A stretch of 64,000 nucleotides of DNA from Luidia sarsii (GCA_949987565.1 OX465105.1:2399501-2463500), one strand, 5' to 3'; shown: positions 1 to 14,600, counted from the first letter of the stretch. Notes: a model not told the origin generated them from the letters alone. A program made the numbers and translations.

Positions 1-431
1 TCAAGAATTTCTTCACCAACGCTCCAGACAAGTAAGTGAATCAACACACAATGATCCAAAGACAAGAACCCTACTGAAAAGGTCATTTGAAATTTAACCT
101 TTTTTTTTTAATTTAACCTTTTTTTAATTAGAAAACATCAGGTCTGCAAACTATACGGTGACTATGACATGATTTTAAAATGATAGAATGATGTATGTTT
201 GCAGAGTATTTTCCACTACCTGTCTGATTAATAACCTCAGGCTATTGGATGGATTCAAACCCCCAAAGCATTACCAAGTCATATTCACAGTGACTCAGTG
301 CTTATCCAAGGTAAAATTAAATTCTACTAATTTGATAGAGATTTCTACGTCCATTTGGGCATTATAGATCTCCAGAGACGGCCGACGAAGCCCAAGCCAC
401 ACTGGACCGGATGTTGCAAGGACTATTCTGA
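1..431 (+). CDS. 3' end of an unrecognised gene (two last coding exons)
   Basis: Two exons can be read. The first is cut by the window edge and ends at 31, followed by a consensus donor (gtaagt at 32). The second starts at 368 after an acceptor (cattatag) and runs to TGA at 429-431. The phase (2) carries across the junction. The readable tail is KNFFTNAPDK then SPETADEAQATLDRMLQGLF, stop. The segment is hydrophilic and probably helical; I do not recognise the family. A same-strand ORF at 355-555 in another frame lacks splice support and was not used. An AATAAA lies at about 1595, too far away to assign with confidence. Alternative: chance splice-like signals. The phase fit and biased composition make a real exon more likely than not. 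Confidence 0.45.
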
Positions 432-1678
432 TCCACACACTGCCGCCATCATTAACCTACAAGCCCTGGACAACACCACTTACCCTTCTCTCTCCAACGG
501 CTGCTCGAAGCATTTCGTCTCAGGAATCAGGGAACGGAATGCTATAACGCTGTAGTCATGTATGTATTGTCAGGAATTCATGGGGATTTCATGATCTCAA
601 CCACTGATGCTAACAATTGCTACAACTACAAGAGACCTGGATCCCTTGTCCACAACCCGGCTTAGGGTTCCGGTACGTTCCGGTACATGTAATTGTGAAG
701 TAAAGTTACATAAAGATAAATTATTACATAAAGATAAATTATCCTTGAAGACCGTAACTTTCATTCATCTGACTTTATACACTCGCCACACTTTATTTAC
801 ACTTTGTCAGCTAAAGACCAAAAAAACAACGGTACTGACAATTTGACATGAAATTCTTGTTTCATATTCCAAACTCCTACCTGATTTCTTGTCAAAAACT
901 AAATTAAACTTGTCGCCCAGTGAATATATATTTACCAAGGTGTTTAAGTTTTAAATGTCAAACATTTGTTCTGCTGTGATTTTGTATCAGAAAACAATCA
1001 ATCAAATATTAAATCATAAAATTAAAATACTGATATGATTGAAAAATATTTATTGGAAGAGAAATACATGTCTGAAATAATATATGAAAATTACCAAAGA
1101 AAGATGTGTTTGTTGTAGATGTCAGATATAATCCTAGACTAGTTTGCCGAATGATTTTACTTCTAGAGTTCCTAGTTAGAATTGAGATTAGGACCTCCAT
1201 ATTTATTGTTAATAGATATTTAAGATATTTTTGTTCTTGGCAACAAACATTATACCGTTGTATTCTGGAATATGATTTGTCCAACCTGTAAACTGGAGAA
1301 TGACAAATTTCTTAGTCCAAGAAAAGTCCCGATAACAGTTACGTGTACAAACCTCTCAGCATTATAAGGTCATATTTACATATAAAAATAACGCACAATT
1401 TTAGTTCACTCTGCAGGCATAACCAATCTTACATTTGTACACTGTACACATTGCAATAATTCTGTTCATTCAGTAAACTGTACATGACTAAGTCATTCAT
1501 TGCTGTATATTTATTCCAAACATTACTATCTACACTTGAATGCTGCACAAACTTGGCTTTGTTTCTCATTGATTAAATCTTGCTTTGGGTTTGAATAAAG
1601 GGACTTTGGGGAGATTAAAGTGTGTCACTCTTTCCTTCATTAATCCAAGTAATCAAGTAATTGGTAGTTTGAGTGATA
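432..1678. other. AT-rich intergenic stretch, nothing recognised
   Basis: No splice-supported exon, RNA gene or clear repeat structure was seen. There is a short direct repeat of about 17 bp (cataaagataaattat) near 706-742. Open frames here are short and mutually overlapping on both strands. Confidence 0.5.
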
Positions 1679-2377
1679 TTAACCACTTTGCGCCAAGGGG
1701 GTTTTTCAGCGCCGATGACCGCCATACGGGGGTTTTACAACAATGCATCATTTTCAAATCTCGCTAAAACAATCGGAACAATATATTTCTGTGAAATAAA
1801 TCGATAAGGGTATAATATGTGTACAAGAGAGTAAAACCTGGCACAATTCGGACGTTGTTGTGGCTTTTGTCAAGAGATTATCTGTTTGAAAAAGGGCCCA
1901 TTGTGCGTCGTCAATGGAGCGTAACGGACTTGTGTGTGTGCATGTACAGTGCTGTCAATCCCTGACTGCAGACTCCAGCCTCCACTCCAGGCAGTCAAAT
2001 CTTCAAGTTGGTCGGCCACAAGCGAGCATACAGATTGTGGTGAAGAATGTGGGGGAATTCCAATGCCAGACCGACAACCGTTTGGCTGTATGGCATGCCA
2101 ACACAATGTCCCCCGCGTGCTTTCAGCTGCAGCAAGGTATCCCTCGATTCTCCACAGTAAAAGTCCCACAATTGCACAATTACTGCTGCTAATCTTGCAA
2201 TTCATGTGGCAACTTGCGTCAAAAGGGTCTTTGTACTGATTCGTATTGCTTTGTTCTAAGCTGAAAAGAGTTTTTGTTTAGAATGTGGACAATGGTGGTG
2301 CCCGGATTCGGAGGGCCCCGTCGCATAGTCAAGCCAACGGAGCTCCGGATTCAGAGGTCCTGGCGCGAAGTGGTTAA
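1679..2377. mobile_element. TTAA-flanked miniature transposon (piggyBac-like MITE)
   Basis: A 699-bp block begins TTAA-CCACTTTGCGCCA and ends TGGCGCGAAGTGG-TTAA. The 13-bp terminal inverted repeats differ at one base, and TTAA sits on both sides. A TTAA target with short CC-starting inverted repeats is the hallmark of piggyBac-superfamily elements. No transposase is encoded; the overlapping ORFs of 60-111 codons inside are not recognisable. It lies about 240 bp beyond the CDC45 stop codon and could lie in that gene's 3' untranslated region. Confidence 0.6.
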
Positions 2378-2618
2378 AGGAAAGTGGCTTATATTCAACA
2401 ATCCTATTTCAATCTGTGCCTAAATAGTTTGGATTGTTGTCCCATCTTTTGGTCTTAAAAAACTCCTTGCCAAAGAAGCTATACAACTACAAAGGCTTTC
2501 TGTTCAGGGCAATCTTCAATCTACACCACATTATTTTCTGTCAGATAAATACAATTTTACAGATTATTTTTTTTGACAGAATAATGGTTACAGATATTCC
2601 TTTGTATTAATCATTTTT
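2378..2618 (-). other. Probable CDC45 3' untranslated region
   Basis: Sequence directly after the CDC45 stop (TAA, 2619-2621 on the minus strand). No exact AATAAA on the minus strand was found close to the stop, so the polyadenylation site is not placed. Confidence 0.3.
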
Positions 2619-5600
2619 TTACGTAAGGAGGGAGATGAGAGCATCAAAGAATTTGCTGCGATCCTCATTCTTCATTTCTATCACTGAAAACAAAAAACAG
2701 ACAAAAAAGAGACTGAGTCACTCAAATGTAGAAGAGAATGGGTCACTCAATTTCCTTTCCGTTTCTTTAATGTTCCAGTGAATCTCAGGACCAATTGTCC
2801 GACTTACCTGAGGAATCAAAGTTATCGTGAAGAATTCTGGATCCTGTCCTCTTTCCTGCCTGCTCAAATGCTCTCCCAAAGAAACTGAAAATGCATGAAA
2901 ATCATTCATCGCCAAATCAGACATTAGAAATCTTATAGAAAATATCGCCTGACTAATATACCTGGCTACAAACTCTAACCTAGCATGACGTCCTGAAGGT
3001 TGGTTCCTAGCAGCACTGTTACAGATATCACTAGGTTTTGGTGGTTTTCTTACATTATTCCTGACAGTGAGCGATCTTATTAAAATCTGATTAAAATAGA
3101 TATTCATACACCTCATGAATATTCATCTTGTAACCTTAACTCATCATTGACCAATTCCGAGAAATGACTTTACACAAAAACAATTTTTTTTTTTTTGGGG
3201 GGGGGGATTGGAGGACTTGTGACTTACTTCCGGGAGCTCTGCTCTAACTCAGGCAAGGGTGGGATACCGACCACAAGCAGAGTACCAGTTTCTAGATTGA
3301 GCGGTGCAGTCATCACCAAGGGCAGAGTCCTTGCTTTCCTGTTCTTGGACTTGAAATGAGACAAGAAACCAAAGTCAATACAGAGATTAAGAAGCAGAGA
3401 CTATCAATTTGAGTCCTTATAGATGCTATGATGCTATCAAATAGAACATACTGTACAGAGTTCGTTCCTCCTTTATTGTATAATGGGTAAGCAGTAAGCA
3501 GCAGGGCCAGCAAACTTCAGCCTTCAACTGGCCTCAGCCTGCCAAATGTACAACTAACGGGTAGCTTGCAATGGATTGCTTGTCTTTTTTCATTATAAAG
3601 AGATTTCAAGAAAACTGATTTCTCACATGTAGACAATAGTAGATGGTTAGCCGGTGAGATATCATGGGCACCAGATGGCAGATGAAAAATGGGCCGTGCC
3701 AAAGGACAACTAGACAAGAACCAACTAGGCTACAGAACACGGTCAGAGGCTGAGGTTGCGGCCCAAGACAGAGGAGTGTGGAGGACAGATACTCAGGGCT
3801 CCCTTCTCCATCAGGAGACTAGGTAATGTGTAGGTCAAGGCAGTGGTCTCGGGCAATGTCAGGGATGAATTCTCAGGAGACTAGGTAATGTGTAAGTCAA
3901 GGCAGTGGTCTCGGGCAATGTCAGGGATGAATTCTCAGGAGACTAGGTAATGTGTAAGTCAAGGCAGTGGTCTCGGGCAATGTCAGGGATGAATTCTCAG
4001 GAGACTAGGTAATGTGTAAGTCAAGGCAGTGGTCTCGGGCAATGTCAGGGATGAATTCTCAGGAGACTAGGTAATGTGTAAGTCAAGGCAGTGGTCTCAG
4101 GCAATGTCAGGGATGAATTCTCAGGAGACTAGGTAATGTGTAAGTCAAGGCAGTGGTCTCGGGCAATGTCAGGGATGAATTCTCACCATTTTGACGTAGG
4201 CTTCCAGGGTGAATCGTGCCAGCATGCCCAGACAGTTGGGTCTGGAAAAGTACTTAGTGTCCGGTGTGCCCTCTGGGATGAAGGCGTAGAGGAAGGATCC
4301 GGCCGAGATGACCTGACTCATGTCCAGTAGGGACTGGACCTGTGTGACACTGGCACGTAGCTGCCGCTTGCACAACTCCAGACCCTTGGCTAACTTCTCA
4401 ATGTTGGACCTGCGGTTGGCAGGACAGAAACTTTCAGTCAATGTGAACATAATCTGAAATATGTACAGGACCTGACGATGGGGAAAAGTCCTCCTTTAAA
4501 GGCCCTATACAACATTGGTAAATGTCAAAAGATTGCCACAGTTTGTGTGTTAAACCATTAAAGATTCCAAAAAAAGCAATCCTGCGAAGGTTTTAGCTCA
4601 AATGGTCATCTGAGAAAGTAGAAAAAGGTAAAAAAACGCCACGGTTTTTGCACCATTCTGTAGTGTAAGAAATAGTTTATGACTTGCGAGTAATAAACTA
4701 TTTGTCGATGTTTGAGTGAAGATTTCTAGGGAAGTACAGCATCCCAGACTAAGATTTCAACATGAGGATTCTATCATGACCATCTACAAACTGTGTAAAT
4801 TAGAAGGAAATCTGTGGACATCGATGTTTTCCGATCTTCCTGATGTTGTATTGGGCCTTTAATCAAAGTACCAGAAAATGAGTGACAAGGACAAATAAGG
4901 GTTTCTAGTCACCTACATGAATCAACTCACCTTGAAAGACAGTCCAGAGCTTCCAGGAAATATTCTTCTCTCGTCTTCTCTCCGTCCTGTGGTTGAAGAG
5001 GGGAAAAAAGAAGAAAGAAAATACATTCAGTTGCATCTGGCTGACAAAAATCTCAAACATGGGTGACAAAAAAACTCAAGAATGCATAGATATGAATGAA
5101 TGAACAATAACTTACCACTGACTCCAAAAGGGCATTCACTCCATAGGCAATGTCAAAGGCACAAAACTAGTGAGAATAAAACATGAACTATTAGAAGCAC
5201 ATTGTTCACTCCATAGGCAATGTCAAAGGCACAAAACTAGTGAGAATAAAACATGAACTATTAGAAGCACATTGTTCACTCCATGGGCAATGTCAAAGGC
5301 ACAAAACTAGTGAGAATAAAACATGAACTATTAGAGGCACATTGTTCACTCCATAGGCAATGTCAAATGCACAAAACTAGTGAGAATAAAACATGAACTA
5401 TTAGAAGCACATTGTTCACTCCATAGGTAATGTCAAAGGCACAAAACTAGTGAGAATAAAACATGAACTATTAGAGACACATTGTTCACTCCATAGGCAA
5501 TGTCAAAGGCACAAAACTAGTGAGAATAAAACATGAACTATTAGAGACACATTGTTCACTCCATAGGCAATGTCAAAGGCACAAAACTAGTGAGAATAAA

Positions 5601-8600
5601 ACATGAACTATTAGAGGCACATTGTTCACTCCATAGGTAATGTCAAAGGCACAAAACTAGTGAGAATAAAACATGAACTATTAGAGACACATTGTTCACT
5701 CCATAGGCAATGTCAAAGGCACAAAACTAGTGAGAATAAAACATGAACTATTAGAGGCACATTGTTCACTCCATAGGTAATGTCAAAGGCACAAAACTAG
5801 TGAGAATAAAACATGAACTATTAGAAGCACATTGTTCACTCCATAGGCAATGTCAAAGGCACAAAACTAGTGAGAATAAAACATGAACTATTAGAGACAC
5901 ATTGTTCACTCCATAGGCAATGTCAAAGGCACAAAACTAGTGAGAATAAAACATGAACTATTAGAGACACATTGTTCACTCCATAGGCAATGTCAAAGGC
6001 ACAAAACTAGTGAGAATAAAACATGAACTATTAGAGGCACATTGTTCACTCCATAGGTAATGTCAAAGGCACAAAACTAGTGAGAATAAAACATGAACTA
6101 TTAGAGACACATTGTTCACTCCATAGGCAATGTCAAAGGCACAAAACTAGTGAGAATAAAACATGAACTATTAGAGGCACATTGTTCACTCCATAGGCAA
6201 TGTCAAAGGCACAAAACTAGTGAGAATAAAACATGAACTATTAGAGGCACATTGTTCACTCCATAGGCAATGTCAAAGGCACAAAACTAGTGAGAATAAA
6301 ACATGAACTATTAGAGGCACATTGTTCACTCCATAGGCAATGTCAAATGCACAAAACTAGTGAGAATAAAACATGAACTATTAGAAGCACATTGTTCACT
6401 CCATAGGCAATGTCAAAGGCACAAAACTAGTGAGAATAAAACATGAACTATTAGAGACACATTGTTCACTCCATAGGCAATGTCAAAGGCACAAAACTAG
6501 TGAGAATAAAACATGAACTATTAGAAGCACATTGTTCACTCCATAGGTAATGTCAAAGGCACAAAACTAGTGAGAATAAAACATGAACTATTAGAAGCAC
6601 ATTGTTCACTCCATAGGCAATGTCAAAGGCACAAAACTAGTGAGAATAAAACATGAACTATTAGAAGCACATTGTTCACTCCATAGGCAATGTCAAAGGC
6701 ACAAAACTAGTGAGAATAAAACATGAACTATTAGAGACACATTGTTCACTCCATAGGTAATGTCAAATGCACAAAACTAGTGAGAATAAAACATGAACTA
6801 TTAGAAGCACATTGTTCACTCCATAGGCAATGTCAAAGGCACAAAACTAGTGAGAATAAAACATGAACTATTAGAAGCACATTGTTCACTCCATAGGCAA
6901 TGTCAAAGGCACAAAACTAGTGAGAATAAAACATGAACTATTAGAGACACATTGTTCACTCCATAGGTAATGTCAAAGGCACAAAACTAGTGAGAATAAA
7001 ACATGAACTATTAGAGACACATTGTTCACTCCATAGGCAATGTCAAAGGCACAAAACTAGTGAGAATAAAACATGAACTATTAGAGGCACATTGTTCACT
7101 CCATAGGTAATGTCAAATGCACAAAACTAGTGAGAATAAAACATGAACTATTAGAAGCACATTGTTCACTCCATAGGTAATGTCAAAGGCACAAAACTAG
7201 TGAGAATAAAACATGAACTATTAGAAGCACATTGTTCACTCCATAGGTAATGTCAAAGGCACAAAACTAGTGAGAATAAAACATGAACTATTAGAGACAC
7301 ATTGTTCACTCCATAGGTAATGTCAAATGCACAAAACTAGTGAGAATAAAACATGAACTATTAGAAGCACATTGTTCACTCCATAGGCAATGTCAAAGGC
7401 ACAAAACTAGTGAGAATAAAACATGAACTATTAGAAGCACATTGTTCACTCCATAGGCAATGTCAAAGGCACAAAACTAGTGAGAATAAAACATGAACTA
7501 TTAGAAGCACATTGTTCACTCCATAGGTAATGTCAAATGCACAAAACTAGTGAGAATAAAACATGAACTATTAGAAGCACATTGTTCACTCCATAGGCAA
7601 TGTCAAATGCACAAAACTAGTGAGAATAAAACATGAACTATTAGAAGCACATTGTTCACTCCATAGGTAATGTCAAATGCACAAAACTAGTGAGAATAAA
7701 ACATGAACTATTAGAGGCACATTGTTCACTCCATAGGCAATGTCAAAGGCACAAAACTAGTGAGAATAAAACATGAACTATTAGAAGCACATTGTTCACT
7801 CCATGGGCAATGTCAAAGGCACAAAACTAGTGAGAATAAAACATGAACTATTAGAAGCACATTGGTATTACTGGAAAATCATTCAATACAGAAACAGGCC
7901 CTGAAAGTATGCCCTTCTCAAAGGCAGACTGAGAGGCAATGAGATGATAGAAGAATAAAATGATAGAAAATGAGGAGGAAGAAGGCCGGGGTGAGATCAG
8001 CCTTGCATCCTGAAATCAGTCAGTCTACAGGCCTTACCTTGTTCTTGAAGCCATACTGAGCATGAAATGACGACATAGTTATCTGCTCCAATCTACAAGA
8101 CATAGACAGAAAGAGAATCAATTGCTGAAAGGTTTGTGGTACTGGTAGCACCATGTTCTCCCTCGTCCATGTTTGAACAAAATAAACCAAAGACCAACAA
8201 AGGAATCAATATAGGAAGGTTTGCGGTGACACCATGTATCAGGTCTCTTAAAGGAAGAGATGTGGTTCTGAAAAGAACCTGAGTGGTAACTCGACATTTC
8301 GGCCAGTATGCTCTGGCCGTCATCAGGAGAATGTCTTGGGCTCGGTGGTGGAATTCCTTATGTACCGGTGGTCGCCGAGGCGGGAAGGCGGGAAAGATAA
8401 TCCTCTGGTGAGGATTATCCTCAGGGGGGCTTAGGTCACTAAGGTGGGAAGGCGGGAAAGATAATCCTCTGGGGAGGATTATCCTAAGGGGGCTTAGGTC
8501 ACTGAGGTGGGAAGGCGTGAAACCCTAAGGGGAGACTGGTGGGGGGGGGGGAACCTATGGGTGCTCACTGAGGTGTTTCAGAAGGTGGTGGGGAGGCCGT

Positions 8601-11600
8601 GGATATAGGTGATCCATGAGTCGGCTAGGGAAGGGGGGGGGCTTAGACTGGTTAGGGCATGGTTTGGGTGACCTAGGATATAGAAGATCCATTGGAGGAG
8701 CCAAATGTCGATGAGGTGATAGCCGATGTCTTGGGGAATCAAGTTTTCCTTTTCATGATTCCTAAGGTTTCAAAGTAGATCGGGGGGGGGGGGGCATAAG
8801 TCTCACCCAAATTTGCGAGCTGATGTAACCAGCCAGTCAATCACATTGCCCTTCATGCCCATGTCCATTGCAGAGAATTTCTGTTTGCACTCTGACAACG
8901 GAATGCCCATGTCCGCTAGAAACTCATGCAGCTTCTTAAATCCTTTCAACGTCCAAAGCTTCAGGCTAGACAACCAAACAACGAAAAAAGCACATCAATA
9001 AACGCATGGAATGACAGATTTAGAATCTGTGCATGCTGGTGGATTGTACAATGCAATAACATCATGTAGAATTGTCTAGAGCTTCTAAGAGGACATGGCT
9101 GGTTCTAAAAAGCACATCAATAAACGCATGGAATGACAAGGAATTGAAGGAAGATTAGAATCTGTACATGCTGGTGGATTGTACAATGCAATAACATCAT
9201 GTAGAATTGTCTCTTCTAAGAGGACATGGCTGGTTCTAAAAAGCACATCAATAAACGCATGGAATGACAAGGAATTGAAGTAAGATTAGAATCTGTACAT
9301 GCTGGTGGATTGTACAATGCAATAACATCATGTAGAATTGTCTCTTCTAAGAGGACATGGCTGGTTCTAAAAAGCACATCAATAAACGCATGGAATGACA
9401 AGGAATTGAAGTAAGATTAGAATCTGTACATGCTGGTGGATTGTACAATGCAATAACATCATGTAGAATTGTCTCTTCTAAGAGGACATGGCTGGTTCTA
9501 AAAAGCACATCAATAAACGCATGGAATGACAAGGAATTGAAGGAAGATTAGAATCTGTGCATGCTGGTGGTTGTACAATGCAATAACATCATGTAGAATT
9601 GTCTTTTCTAAGAGGACATGGCTGGTTCTAAAAAGTACCAATGAGTATTAAAGCATCACCTTTGCACTCAGTGATACAAGAATGCACTAATACATTTGAA
9701 GGGCGTGACGTTTTTATCCTAGCAGGCCCGTAATCACTAAGCTCTCTACCTTTGAGAAAGCTGTACACACTGCCTTAAACATTGGCAACTTGGCTTTACT
9801 CAGAGCTACACACATGGAGAATGCATATGATGTTACCACAAACACTCCACTATAGGAATCTGCCATGAAAACCTTCAAAACTCATCGGACTTATCCATGG
9901 CACATTGTGCTGCAGAAAACAAATTCTTTGGATTTTAAAATTACTGTGTGCAAATTATGTTGCAAACTGCTTACTGACTGAAATGACTTGAATGCAATTT
10001 GAGCGTGCCTGATGTTTTGATCCTAGCAGGACCTGTCTAAAAGGCAGCTGTCCGAAGACCCAGTCAGGTTTTTGTGGCCTATCCGGGGACATTGAAGTAT
10101 GTGTAGAAATGCCGGGGTAGACTTACTTGCAAGCGGTGTAGGCTGAATGGCGTAAGCTATCGAACAAGGACCAGTGTCTGTAGAGTGCCAACTGAAGTCT
10201 GCATAGCAAATGATCAAGGATCTTCTACTGCATCCAGTGAAATGACACCAATACCACTTCAAGTTTTTCTTTAGCTTACAGACTCTTCCAGCTACTTTCA
10301 ATTTAATTTCCTCTAAAAACGTCATAATTTCATAGAAATAAAATCCAGGAAGCCGACTGGAAAAAAGAGACGAAAAATTTCAACATGCTCCCTCAAATTC
10401 CAACAGGCTCCCTCAAATTCCAACATGCTCCCTCAAATTCCAACAGGCTCCCTCAAATTCCAACAGGCTCCCTCAAATTTCAACAGGCTCCCTCAAATTC
10501 CAACATGCTCCCTCAAATTCCAACAGGCTCCCTCAAATTCCAACATGCTCCCTCAAATTCCAACAGGCTCCCTCAAATTCCAACATGCTCCCTCGAATTC
10601 CAACATGCTCCCTCAAATTTCAACATGCTCCCTCAAATTTCAACTTGCTCCCTCAAATTTCAACATGCTCCCTCAAATTTCAACATGCTCCCTCAAATTT
10701 CAACATGCTCCCTCAAATTCCAACTTGCTCCCTCAAATTTCAACTTGCTCCCTCAAATTTCAACATGCTCCCTCAAATTTCAACATGCTCCCTCAAATTT
10801 CAACTTGCTCCCTCAAATTTCAACTTGCTCCCTCAAATTTCAACTTGCTCCCTCAAATTCCAACATGCTCCCTCAAATTTCTACTTGCTCCCTCAAATTT
10901 CAACTTGCTCCCTCAAATTCCAACATGTTTTGACAACGTCCATCAAATCCCCTTAAATTCCTAAAATGTCAGACAAATCCCCTTAAATTCCTAAAATGTC
11001 AGACAAATCCTGATAAGATGCTAGATTCTCTTGGTCTAGTTTTTGTTGGGTTTCAAAGGAAGTCTCTATAGGGGTTTAAGGATACTCTGCTGTGAATGAT
11101 ATCCTCATGGAGTTGATGGAGACAGAGTCATCATCGTCCTCTCCACGATGGTTATGTCTGGCCACGTGGCGGTTCAACTCAGTCGCTTCCAAGACGTAGG
11201 TCTCTCTGATAAGAAAGTGCAAAGCATGAGGTAAGATGATCAGATACAAATACTTGAAGTCTCCTGAAACCTCCACAGATTACTGTGTGGATGGCTTTCA
11301 GTTAGATTATGCTGACTGACTAACTATATTATTTGTTTGACTTGATTTAAAAAGTTGCATCCACTTTGTGTGAACCCCGAAATAATACAGCCAGGTTTAC
11401 AACACTGGGTTGTTTGCATCTGAATGGAAATGGGGGTACGATCCCTTGAGGTATATGGCAGCTAATGGTTAAAATCCTGCTAACTGCCACAACCAACTGG
11501 CCACCAACTAAGGGCTGGATAGCTCAGATGGTAAGAAAGTAACCCAAGATCTCAATAGAAATGACACCCCACACGTACCTGTCAATTTTCTTGGATAAAA

Positions 11601-14600
11601 GTTGATCCGTTAGCCCAACGATGGCCCACCTGAAGAATGGAAAATGAAAAGAAAAACAACGTCATGTCCATGTGCCGGGTATCTAAATGAAGCACACTTG
11701 GTTGACTAAATGGGTTCAAATTCTCACTAGGAATAAACAGAACTATGATCAAGCTCCTGCTAGTCCAGTATGAGGACCGACTGAAGCACATTGTATTGGT
11801 GTATCTTAACACACAGCCCTTCTGAAGCCGTGCCTAAAGCTTTGCCATTCCCACATTGAGGGATAAGACTTGCAGGTTGGCACAATGGAATCACACTGAA
11901 GAATGATTGCTGTGATGCCATGTACGCCATCTCTTCAAAGAATGACTTGCAAGTCTCCTGACAATTGGCAGAGCACACAGTTGTCAAAAACGTGAAATGA
12001 CCGGCTCTTCTCAAAGCCACGCGCATTCTTCAAAGAAATGGTATACACGGCGTCATTGCAAACTTTCAACCAAAATTAACGGCTTTTCAGTAGGAGCAAT
12101 GCCGCTATATCTAAGAAGCCAATTGATCCTAGTTCATCAATCCATGGAGATTTTTGAGTTTAGCTAAATTTCAAAAGTGTTTGTGCTAACCATAAGAGAT
12201 CGTTGGTGTCTTTGGACATCTTCCAGGCAAGATTATACATGATCATGGCGGCCTGTGGACATGGGATAGATAAGTCATCATATCAATTGCATTATCATCC
12301 ATTTATGAGGACCAAAAAAAACCCAGCACAGCTAGGAACAGGGGTTTCATTCAGACACGGAGAGTTGATCAGAGGGTTTGCTGAAGGCTATCTCGTTCAG
12401 CATCACCGTTTAGGTCACTAAAGCTTCTTCAAAGACTCGCAGGTAAAACCCTGGTGCGATATAATCATAAGAAGTGGTGTTGAGAGAGTCTGTCTGTTTT
12501 CTTCCACTAGAAAGCTGGTCCAGTTTGAAATGACCTTCAACTGGCCTGAAACCAATTTCATCTGTCACTTGACCACCAGTCCTCAAGTCAAACCCTGCTA
12601 CATGTACATGACAAGTTACTCCAACATTAATCAACCCTAACCCCCATAGTACTGTTTACTTGGAACCCTCCTCAATCCTTTACAATCTTCCACAATCCTC
12701 TAGTGTAAATTTAACAACCTTCCTTAATCCTTCACAATCCTCCAGTGTAAATTTAACAACCTTCCTCAATCCTTCACAATCCTCCACAATCCTCCAGTGT
12801 AAAATTAACAACCTTCCTCAATCCTTCACAATCCTCCACAATCCTCCAGTGTAAATTTAACAACCTTCCTCAATCCTTCACAATCCTCCACAATCCTCCA
12901 GTGTAAATTTAACAACCTTCCTCAATCCTCCCGCAATCCTCCAACTGAACATTTTCGTGCTTGCCCCGAATCCTCCACAATCCTCCAGCACAACCCGGTG
13001 CATTATGGAGGTTAGAGGAAGGTCAGGGTTAAATAATGATACAATAGAATAGAATGAGAGCTTTATTTTTTTTTTAACTAGCCCACCGGGCTAGTAAATT
13101 TAGTTTTTTGCTAGCCTGCAGCAAGTTTTACTAGCCCTGTATAATTAATATTGAATTTAACACAAGGTTATTAGGTCAAGTAAAACTAATGATTAGTTTC
13201 TACTTTCTCATCCCCGCCCTCATTGTCTTTTGCCTCCACACCACTGTCTACTTTTTACTAGTCCGCCAGGCCAGCAAAGTGGGTCATTTTACTAGCCCGC
13301 AGCTGTTTTGACTAGACAAAGGCCGTGGGGCTAGTGCTAAGGTCGAGCCCTGAGTGTGGTATGTACATGTATGTAGGATCTGATATGGCCGGCTAACTCA
13401 CCGATTGGCCGAAGCTGGAAAACTCTTCGTAATCAAAGAGCAGCTGCTGTCTGGTGTCTTCCCATTTTCTCCTCTTCTGTCGTCTCTCCATCCGTCTCTC
13501 CAATGCATCCTGAGAGTACCAGTGAGTGTATCTCACAATCATGAGTCAAGAGTCATGGCTTGCATGCTTGCAGAGTCCAGACATGTTTGCCTATGACAAG
13601 CGTCCTATAGATGCTAGCAGTCAACGGCTTAGGCTTGAACATTAGTCTTTGTCAAGCATTAACCCTAACGCTTTGCACCTCCCGCACAGGACACCCACTG
13701 TATACCGCAATTTACCACAGTGCCCACAGGGGTGTAGGCTCGCATACCACAGGTCACCACAAAAACCCTGTGGAATGTCCTGGTGCATGGCCCTTATCCT
13801 CCCACAGGAAAAACCATGTGTGGTTAGTTGTGGTTTCAATGCTGGTTAAGGTTCAATGATCCGGATTAGGCCATCAAAATAACTGATACAATAACTATAC
13901 ACTTTAGTATCCAAGTCAAACAAAGATAAAACTGACTGGTGACGTTTTAACAAATTTTGCAAAATGGAAAAGGAAACTATGACTTTGTTTCTAAAGTAAC
14001 GCTGAGATATTGCCAACTGCTTACTGAACCAATTGACCCACGATCAAATTCTCAAACATTTAGAGGCCCTCTCATCCCGGAAAAGTAGAGAGGATGCAGC
14101 TGGGATCAAGAGAAGAAAGTAGGATAATTAGGTTTGCGGAGACACCATGTAAATTCTCTTTTGTGAGTAAGTGTGGTTCTGAAAAGAACCGGAGGAACTC
14201 GACGTTTCGAACAGTGTACTCTGCTCGTCTTCAGGAGACTGCTGGATTCCAACTGGGAGTAGGGCTTATGTAGTGTGGAGAGGGATCCTGAAGACGAGCA
14301 GAGTACACTGTTTGAAACGTCAAGTTCCTCGGGTTCTTTTCAAAACCACACTTACTCACAAAAGAGAATTTACATGGTGTCTCCGCAAACCTAATTATCC
14401 TGCTATTCTCACCATGCAAACCTTCAAATCACAAGAGAAGAAAGTGTGTGGTGACAATTGATACCATTCTCTTGATACTTGTTTACCTCATCAAATCGCC
14501 TTCTCTTCCCATTTGGTTCAGACCCGTCACTCTCATGTCCACTGTCATCTTCATCGTCAGACTGGAAAAGAGATATACAAGAAAGATTGCAAACTGCTTA

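Noticed and set aside
5135..7864. Regular 70-bp repeats resembling a CRISPR array
   Set aside because: The whole unit repeats without variable spacers, it lies in a eukaryotic intron, and its content is explained by CDC45 exon 13 and its acceptor.
10385..10964. Three overlapping frames of 123-182 codons ([16 protein letters not shown] repeats)
   Set aside because: The 20-bp repeat gives all three frames the same peptide; this is intronic satellite in CDC45.
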